This document shows positions 56,963 to 64,000 of a stretch of DNA of 64,000 nt, piece after piece. The translations under genes were made by a program, and so were the position numbers. The first letter of the stretch is position 1, and each line of letters begins with the position of its first letter. The DNA is taken from positions 744,001-808,000 of the forward strand of contig NC_063014.1 of NCBI RefSeq assembly GCF_020509005.1, given 5' to 3'. Source of the stretch: Fulvia fulva (Eukaryota > Ascomycota > Dothideomycetes > Mycosphaerellales > Mycosphaerellaceae). The notes beneath the pieces were generated by a model that ran no database searches, was not told where the DNA came from, and saw only the letters and a program-made list of their open reading frames with translations.

Positions 56963-57630
56963 TCCTGCGCTTCTGCAGACTGGATGCTAACGAATGACGC
57001 AGTCGTGGTATGTTCCTACATTCATACGATCTTATCCAACCATGCACATGCTGATTATCAGATCAGGGTTCGAGCGTAAGCATTAACCGATGTTCTCCAT
57101 GATTAGAGCATGTTGTTAATCAAACTCTTGAAGCCCACCTTCGGCTATTCCTATACAAAGTCTTCTGACCTTGACACTTTTTTGCGCTTTTGTTGTGGAG
57201 TTTGAGAGGTGTGGAGAGAGTGATTGTGTGGACGATGATGCTTTTCCTTTTGGGACGGGACAAGGCGTGAAGTTCGTAAAGGAGGCTTTGAGGCGAGGCG
57301 TGAGACTTTTCGCAGCAGTAAGCGCCACGGAACATGAATTTATCAAGTCAACAATCAAACCTACACATGGCGAGGAGAAGAACTTGACAAGGATATCTTT
57401 CGAGAGTGGGAGATTAATCTGAATCGTTCCTTTTTGATGTGATATGTTGGCATGGATACGCAGCTGGGGTTTTCAGACGACTTTGGTCTATTGACAACCA
57501 TTCTGGGTAGGTGTGCTTCCTACCCCGGGCGAGATATCTCAAAGATGCGAGTTTCGTACATCGACGGCGTGCCTCTCAATGATCTGAAGAGCCATGTCAG
57601 GGCATGGTTGCATGTACGAATCACAGAGAC

Positions 57631-58421
57631 TCAAACAATGTTCTTCGCCAACCACTCCTCCCAGTCTTGCTTGCTGCTACTGCTGCCAATTCCGTTCTCG
57701 ACTATGCCCTGCAGAATTGTGAGCGACAATACCTCACTGTCGTCGATGCACACTTACATTGAACAGTACTGTCGGCGTTACATGAATACCCTGCAAGCGG
57801 TTGTGCTTTACGAGAGGCTTCAAGTCGTTGGTGACACCATTGCCGACATTCAAGCTACCGTCCTTGCCTGGCTTCGTGGAGATTTCGAGCTTTGAGTAGA
57901 TGGTGTCTGAGTCCACGCCAACGGTGCCAGCAAGCTTGGCCAGTCTTTCATAGGTCTTGTTCCTGGTCTCGTTGACGACATTCACATCGAAGTACTCAGT
58001 CTGCTTGTCGAAGAGAGCTTTGGAGAATTCCCAGAACTTGTCCGGCCTGGTCTGGAGCACAGCCACGCCAGCCTCGTGGACTAGTGTAGACGATGGATGC
58101 CATGGTTGGATCTGTTGGCGGAAGATGAATTGCACCTTGTCTGCGTACTTCGACCTTGCCGCTGGGAGGACATCGTGGTAAACTCTGTCGAACATCTTTT
58201 TCGAGAACTGTCATCGTTCCCGTCAGTCATGTCATCAGAAAGATGCTCGGATCGAGCATACTGGGCAGACATAGTCCAAGACTGCCATCGTCGCATCAGC
58301 ACATGTCGAAGGGCATATCAGCGACACATGTGTAAGACATACAGAGCTCGAGAGTGTGCAGCGTTTCTGGGTTGGCAGCAGCAACCCACTTCTGGCCTGC
58401 GTACTTTGGTGCGAGCGCCAT
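57631..58421 (-). CDS. DsbA-like thioredoxin-fold protein, 208 aa, four exons
   Basis: Model: exon 1 58421-58343, exon 2 58281-58262 (20 nt), exon 3 58207-57758, exon 4 57708-57631; introns of 61, 54 and 49 bp, all GT..AG. The joins produce TLELFLDYVCPFSKKMFDRV and FN/GIVENGIGSSS, giving a complete thioredoxin_4/DsbA-type fold with helical insert. The active-site position reads CPFS, one cysteine followed by Ser, so a classical disulfide oxidase is unlikely; a glutathione-linked or non-redox role is possible. Other typical segments are FIFRQQIQPWHPSS, VGNGVTNDLK and the cis-Pro loop HVTPTVLFN. No signal peptide. Divergent from the MutL gene, 324 bp apart. Confidence 0.88.
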
Positions 58422-58745
58422 GGTGAGTTGTCGAAGATTGGATTGCAGTGATTGATGAGATGACAATGTTGTTGTTCTTCCCGGATGGATTGCACCATCC
58501 TACATGTAAGTTGTAACATGGATGATTGCATGATGGTTGAGTTTCCGGATGGCGTCATTTGGCTCGGATCCGAACCCGAGGAAGGAGCTTGGGAGCGCGT
58601 CTCGACGCGTTCCATCTTCTTTTCTACCACGTCCACGCCGCATCCTGGCGATATGGACATTTCTTGACGAGTACTCATCACCTTCGATACGGTTGCCACA
58701 TCACTCGCGCAAAAAGACTTCCCAGGACGATGACAGAACATCACG
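58422..58745. promoter_or_regulatory. Divergent intergenic region, DsbA-like / MutL
   Basis: 324 bp between divergent starts. No specific site is claimed. Confidence 0.5.
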
Positions 58746-61613
58746 ATGGCCATCGAAGCGCTTCCGCAGACCACGGTCAGGGCGTTGGGAGCCACTCAGG
58801 TACTGACTGATCCAGCGGCTGTAGTCAAGGAGCTCATTGACAATGCACTCGATGCGAAAGCTACGTCAATCGCGATTGAGATCCACAGCAACACCCTTGA
58901 CATCATCCAACTTCGAGACAACGGCCATGGCATTGCACCTGAGGATCGTCCGCTGGTGGCGAGACGGTATTGCACAAGCAAGTTGTCCCACGACGATGAG
59001 CTGAAAGACATTGGCGGCTCTTCCCTTGGCTTTCGAGGCGAGGCACTCGCAAGTGCTGCTGAGCTGAGCGGCACACTCACCATCAGCACCCGCATCGAGG
59101 GCGAGCAAGTGGCGGCAGTGCTGAAGATCAACCAGCTCGGCGAGGTTGCTAGTCAGGAACGAGGATCGCTACCCATCGGCACTACCGTCAGGATCACGGA
59201 CTTCATCAAGGCGAACCCTGTCAGGCGACAGGTCTGCTTGAAGAACTCGGACATCACTTTGAAGAAGATCAAGCGCACCCTCCAAGCTTATGCCTTCGCT
59301 CGACCAAACGTCAGGCTAGCATTGCGTGTGCTCAAAGCGAAGAACAGCAAAGGTGACTGGATGTATGCTCCGAAACCCAATGGCAACGCAGAGGATGCCG
59401 CTTTCAAGATCGTAGGCGCGGCATGTGCTTCGCAATGCACATGGTCTGTTCTCGAACATGAAAGCTTCACGTTCGAGGCCTTCCTCCCACGTCCAGACAG
59501 CGACCCTGGTAAGGTCAAGAACATCGGCTCCTTTGTGTCTCTCGATCGTCGTCCAGTCTCAACCGCAAGGAATACTTTCAAGCAGACTGCAAAGATCTTC
59601 AAAGAAGCGCTCAAGAGCTCGAACACGCACTTTGCTGACATCAAGGATCCGTTCCTGTATCTGAACATCGACTGTCCAGTCGCTAGCTACGATGCTAATC
59701 TGGAGCCGGCCAAGGACGACGTCTTGTTTGAGGATCCAGGCAAGGTAATCGAAGTGGCTAGGCTGCTATTCGCGGCAGTCTACACCCCAGCCGTCGAGTC
59801 AGAGAGAGCACAGGACCAGAACGCTCAAGAACCTGAAATCCCGACGCAACATGCTGGAATGCTCGATGATGGATTTACCACGTTGTTTGATCAACAGCCA
59901 GAAGAACAGCACAATAACGAAGTTACTCAGCATGATGGTCTGCCGATTGCTGGTGAAGAATTTTCAATCCTGCTAGCAACACTCAATCAAGAGGCTCTTG
60001 ATGAAGGGGCTGAGCAGCCAAGGAGAACGTTCCGATCCAACATGTATGGCTGCGACGAAGAAGATCTGGATCATGTCGATGATCGCCCACCTACTGCGCA
60101 GATGGAGGCTGACCTGGAAGAGCTTCGGCAAGCAAGGAACGATGTCAATGCCTCAAACCCATGGGTACTTGCGAAACTGAACTCCTCAACGCGGAAATCC
60201 TTCGGACAGGAACATGGTGAATCGACTACGCCTCAAGCTTTTACTAGCATCAATCTCTCCAGTCCACCGTCGAAGCGCCCAGCAGGACCCAACTGTATTT
60301 CAGGCCTTCCAACGCCTCGGCCGTCATCTCCTCCACTGAATGCAGAAGGGTTTCATCCATCGAACCATGTGCCTGACTTCCGCTTAGCCAGAGACGGCCG
60401 CGTGATCGGATCGTCATCTTTACCTCCACCACAGCTTTATACGCCGATGCCATCTAGCGATGTTCGAGCTGTGGAGGATGAGCCATCGTCTCTTTCGCGA
60501 CGAGGACGACTAGAGGAGTATGACCTAGGTCCGCACGACCCGAGTGGCACTCCACTGGAAGCAATACCGGATGTCAGCGCGAAGCGGCGCCGGCCAAGGG
60601 AGCAGCCTGGACACGGAGGCGTCAACAAACCCTTCGTGCCTCCGATGAAGAGCCGGCAGCCTGCTGAGCAGGTTTGGTTCGATCATCTTCAGGACGTGGA
60701 CAATCCACGACCACCTGCGAGCAGCAAGCGAAGGCGCCAGAACGTGGATGTTCCTGGCCTTGTGTCTCAAGGCGAGCTCGGTGATCTTGTTGATGATCCA
60801 AGACCGATGACTCCACCACGACGCAATCGCGACATTCGTGACTTTGCGCAGCGACATGCAACGGACTCTGTCGCTGCTATGGTTGAGGGACGAAACTACG
60901 GACGTGCTGAAGCTGCAGCTCCAGCTCAAGAGAACCAGACTACACCTCATCCTCGCGAGACCGGTCTCCTACAGCGTCGCGGCTTCATGCCCGCGAGTGA
61001 ACTTGCTAATCTTGAAGCACATCTCGGATCACCAGAGAAGCCATCAGTATCTAAGGCCAAGCGCCGCAAGACCGGTGAGAGGCCAGCTCTGCAAGAGCTT
61101 GAGCCTAATGCTCCAACATCGAACGCTACTCGCGATGATGTTGATGAGGAGTGGCGACCTGCTGGAAATGACCGAGCACCCTCACGCCGAAAGAGTTCGG
61201 GAAAGCTGGGTCGCACGAAATCGTCAAAGGTGAGTGATCCACGCAGAGCCAACAAGAATCTAATACTGACTTGCAAGTAGCTTCCACTGGAACGTGTCCC
61301 TGCTGGCCAAGGTACACACAACCTTCTCTACAACAATAAGCTATCTCTGACGGGCATATCGCGTCTCGCCGGCAAGCTCGACGAAAACACCTCGTTACTC
61401 GGTTACAACCAGCCAGCACTCGACCCACCTGGCATATTCCAGTCCGGAACGCTGAACATACACGATCTTACGAACAGTCTTCACGACCTCCTCATCAAGG
61501 CAGGTTCTGATGGCGAGCCTCCTGCTCTAGACAGTCTGTTCAAGGAACTGCAAGCTGCTTTTTCACGGCACGATACGACAGGGATTGAGGACGAGGTTAT
61601 GTCCTCTGCATAA
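58746..61613 (+). CDS. MutL homolog, probably MLH2/PMS1-type, 938 aa
   Basis: Model: exon 1 58746-61229, intron 61230-61280 (51 bp, GTGAGT..AAGTAG), exon 2 61281-61613. The N-terminal GHKL ATPase is complete: VVKELIDNALDA, IQLRDNGHGI and SLGFRGEALAS, then the transducer domain (GSFVSLDRRPVS at about 275). The middle and C-terminal parts are long, low in conservation and Arg/Pro/Ser-rich. I see no DQHA(x)2E(x)4E endonuclease motif and no clear MLH1-type C-terminus, which favours the accessory MLH2 type over PMS1/MLH3 nucleases. Expected role: nuclear, dimer with MLH1, modulating mismatch repair or meiotic recombination tracts. The subfamily call is moderate; the MutL call is firm. Confidence 0.88.
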
Positions 61614-61859
61614 TTATGGCAGCGTTAGTACTGTTTGTCATTGCTTTAGCGAAGGCGCTGGAAGAGGAGGATGATGATACCCATGCTTGCTCGATTTTGC
61701 TGAATCTGATCTGTAGGCGTCGATGGCACGATGTAGCTAGCTTGCTTACGTCGTACAAACAATATCCACATCTCCCGATCAGGCTCTTACCTCTCAAGTA
61801 ACCTGAAATCGCCAGTCTGACCGTCCAGCCCGCGACCTGCATCTTTCGCGTCTTCAACA

Positions 61860-62327
61860 TCACTCCCTAGCCCGCTTCGCCCTCCACCACTTCTTCCCCA
61901 CCCTGATCTTAGGAACAACTCTCCCCCCAGCACTCTCCAAGCGATGCCTTCTCATGTTCGCCTCCATCGTCCCTACCTCCATCGTCTCAACCTCCATCGT
62001 CTCAACCTCCCCAACACCCCCTTCAATCCGGAACAAAGCCTCTTCGAGCCGAACCCGCCCAGCGTTGCGAACACTTTCTTCCCGAAGCCGGACCCTGTAC
62101 GCGCGACAGAAGGGCGTCGATAGCGAGGCTATGGGACCCCATCGATCGAATTGCAGTTCATTGTGTAGAGCAGTGGAGTCGTCGATGATGTCTCTCCAGT
62201 ATCGGCAGACTTGTTGGCATGTGCGCAGATGGGAACGCTCGCTTGTGCCGAAGGTGCTGGGGAGATGGAGGAGGATCTGCTCGAGGAGCTCGTAGGTCTC
62301 CAGGACGGCTTTGGCGGCTGGGGTCAT
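61860..62327 (-). CDS. F-box protein, 155 aa
   Basis: Single exon. An F-box-like region spans about 12-55 (LLEQILLHLPSTFGTSER, LRTCQQVCRYWRDIID), as in Skp1-binding SCF adaptors. A short region typical of fungal F-box proteins follows (DRWGPIASLS, RAYRVRLREE). The C-terminal half contains an in-frame 15-bp tandem repeat (VETME VETME VGTME) at 61961-62010 and ends in a basic tail (KKWWRAKRARE). No substrate-binding repeats are present. Confidence 0.75.
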   Translation of the reverse strand: MTPAAKAVLETYELLEQILLHLPSTFGTSERSHLRTCQQVCRYWRDIIDDSTALHNELQFDRWGPIASLSTPFCRAYRVRLREESVRNAGRVRLEEALFRIEGGVGEVETMEVETMEVGTMEANMRRHRLESAGGRVVPKIRVGKKWWRAKRARE

Positions 62328-62692
62328 GATGGGTGAGATGCTGTTGTTTGTTGAATGGGTGGTATGTGGACAGTGCTGTGGGTTGGGTTGGCGTTTGATG
62401 ATGGAGTCTGTCGTCGCTTCGAAGGCGTTGTCGTGCTGCGTGGAAAGGTAGACTGGCGAGGGTTGCCTGAACGTTTAATAGTCTTCCGACTTTCTTCCAA
62501 GATGGCTACATCCTGCCGCATGTTTCGCGGAGCAAGTATTTACCCTCAAGACAATACCGAGACATGCTTCCTATCGAGCACTTTCCACCAACACTTCCCT
62601 GGGTTCGACCCTCCAGACATCCACTTCCACAATAGTTCCAAGAGACTGTCTTCCGAGATTTTCTTCAAAAAAATCACTGTTTAGATCCTTAG
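62328..62692. other. Intergenic, 365 bp
   Basis: Between the F-box gene's upstream side and the 3' end of the C6 transcription factor, both minus strand. Nothing further seen. Confidence 0.6.
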
Positions 62693-64000
62693 TCAGTCGC
62701 TGAGATGTATCTTATGCACGTCGTCCTCCACACCCATCACCCCAATGGCCCAATTAAGTCGTGCCTGGGCTTTCTTCTTCACAAGCCGTCTGTCCGTATC
62801 ATCCATTTCGTTCGGCTGGGCGTTGGGGTCTAGCCTCTCCCAGCTCCCATTCAGACGTGGGTCATGTGTGAATTCCTGAGGTCGAGCGATTCTTTCGTAT
62901 GGTGGTCCTCTTCCTGCTGCGGCTGCCTTGACCCAGGCAGTTTCGCATCCATTCGCAATGAGCTCCGCGCTACCCCAGCCGGTCCGCTTCGCGATGCTCC
63001 ATATTCGTGTTACGGTTTCGCGCCGTTGGTGAGGATCTTGGTATTGTACTGCTGCGAAGAAGGAAGGCATGCAGCTCTCACACAGCGCTGCGCCCAAGCT
63101 TGGGTTTAGGGCTTGCTCAGGAGGTCCCGGCACAATGCCTGCTGCTATCCTGCCGATCTCGTTTGCGAAGAATGCTGTCTCATGAGCTGCGATGGCTGCC
63201 GCGACATGTGCTGCCGGAGGCATATGTGGGTGAGCCCGGATTGCAATGATGACGGCCATGTTGTATAGTGCCCACATGCAGCCAATGTCGTAAGACCGAT
63301 AGACCAACGCTTGGCCGAAGGCGGTCATTTCGGGTACATAATAATCTGGGCCAAGCGGTTCAAAGTCCTTGCCGAGACTCGTTTGGAAAGTGTGCAGCGC
63401 AGCACGAATACGTCCATACTCCTCCAATGCGGCTGCGGTCTGAGCTTGGAGGTCGCCTTCGAATGGGTCGTAGGGACGGGCACTCTGGGGCGAAGTCGTC
63501 GGCTGGGTCGGCCTATAGACTGACGGCATTTGGACATTTGCTCTAGGTGGCGGGGCCATACCGAAGAATTGTGGCATAGCAGGCGGTTGAGGACCTCCAG
63601 GGGGACCTCGAGGCGGTATGGTCGTGCCTGGCATCGGAAAGCTGTTCGTGGCAGAGACAGGCGTAGGAGGGACCGAAGGGTGTTGTGGCGGGCGTGGTAT
63701 GTTCATCTCTGGTGCTGGCCTCCAGTTGCCGCCGTTGGCTTCCATCTGCTTCAACTTTCGCTCGCGATCTCTTGACGAAAAGTCTGCGATTCTTCCAAGC
63801 AGAAGAACAAGGTGATCAAAGGTTCCATGAACGGCATCTCCTCGTCCAAGAGGTGCTCGCGGAGGACAATTCGCCCACCGACTGAAGTCCATGCTGTGCA
63901 ATGTCAGTGGATCTGCTTCTAGCACGAGGAATCCAAGGTACTCACAGGAGATGGTTGCCGCTCACGATGCTCTGGATCACATCTTGCTTGCAGTACCACC
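62693..64000 (-). CDS. C6 zinc-cluster transcription factor, 3' part (5' truncated by window)
   Basis: Exons visible: 63893-62693 and a partial exon from 63946 past the edge. They are joined across a 52-bp intron (63945-63894, GTGAGT..CACAG). The join gives WYCKQDVIQSIVSGNHLLMD, then FSRWANCPPRAPLGRGDAVH, TFDHLVLLLGRIADFSSRDR and RKLKQMEANGGNW. These motifs recur near the end of the fungal transcription-factor middle homology region. A Pro-rich linker and a helical C-terminal part follow (YRSYDIGCMWALYNMAVIIA, HPHMPPAAHVAAAIAAHETA). The DNA-binding Zn2Cys6 cluster must lie beyond the right edge. Nuclear regulator; target genes cannot be inferred. Confidence 0.8.

Larger units (their letters stand above)
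55907..57630. other. 1.7-kb interval without protein genes
   Basis: Holds a CACGTG palindrome (56495-56506) near a CCAAT-type ATTGG (56472-56476) and a tRNA-like sequence from 56885. A T-run follows at about 57178. No protein gene supported. Confidence 0.55.

Noticed and set aside
57481..57540. CCCCGGGC near 57523 as the 3' acceptor strand of the tRNA-like gene
   Set aside because: It lies about 600 bp downstream with no T-arm next to it; more likely coincidence.

Overview
This is a chromosomal window from a filamentous ascomycete (Pezizomycotina). Short introns of about 46-111 bp with GTAAGT-type donors and CTAAC-type branch sites, a transposon block degraded by repeat-induced point mutation (RIP), and the gene content (MYO1, SSC1, eS17, PEX13, ZRC1, fungal C6 transcription factor) support this. 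A dothideomycete, perhaps of the Mycosphaerella group, is my best guess. It is inference only.

Layout. 1-5290 is a gene-free, stop-riddled block rich in TA and poor in CA/TG. It holds a RIP-mutated Ty3/gypsy chromovirus whose RNase H tail, integrase and chromodomain can still be read, plus a probable 3' LTR. 5300-8000 is a decayed fringe: a 2-hydroxyacid dehydrogenase broken by one TGG-to-TAG type stop, and a secreted-protein-like locus with a similar stop. 8000-13700 has a small membrane protein, a two-repeat IHDT protein, a ZRC1-type zinc transporter and a DUF202 membrane protein with a 595-bp intron. 13.7-16.5 kb is nearly empty apart from one unexplained 371-codon frame. 16.5-25.4 kb carries a 7TM receptor, mitochondrial Hsp70 (SSC1), a secreted seven-unit propeller protein and ribosomal protein eS17. 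26-29.1 kb contains two small cysteine-rich secreted proteins flanking a nuclear-looking unknown. 30.3-42.3 kb has folylpolyglutamate synthase, a secreted calcineurin-like phosphoesterase, class I myosin and a GMC oxidoreductase. 42.7-50.8 kb has a serine-rich unknown, the COMPASS subunit Sdc1, a lysine-rich 2EXR protein and PEX13. 51.4-55.9 kb has a broken S10 carboxypeptidase and a GH64 beta-1,3-glucanase. 56.9 kb has a tRNA-Lys-like 5' half. 57.6-64 kb has a DsbA-like protein, a MutL homolog, an F-box protein and the 3' part of a C6 transcription factor running off the edge.

There is no operon or metabolic cluster. Most genes are unrelated housekeeping genes, arranged as divergent or convergent pairs. 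The accessory part is the set of secreted products (two Cys-rich proteins, propeller protein, phosphoesterase, GMC oxidase, carboxypeptidase, GH64), a content typical of a plant-associated fungus. I rebuilt the spliced models by hand from splice signals and reading-frame continuity; exon coordinates are given in the entries. No database search was run.
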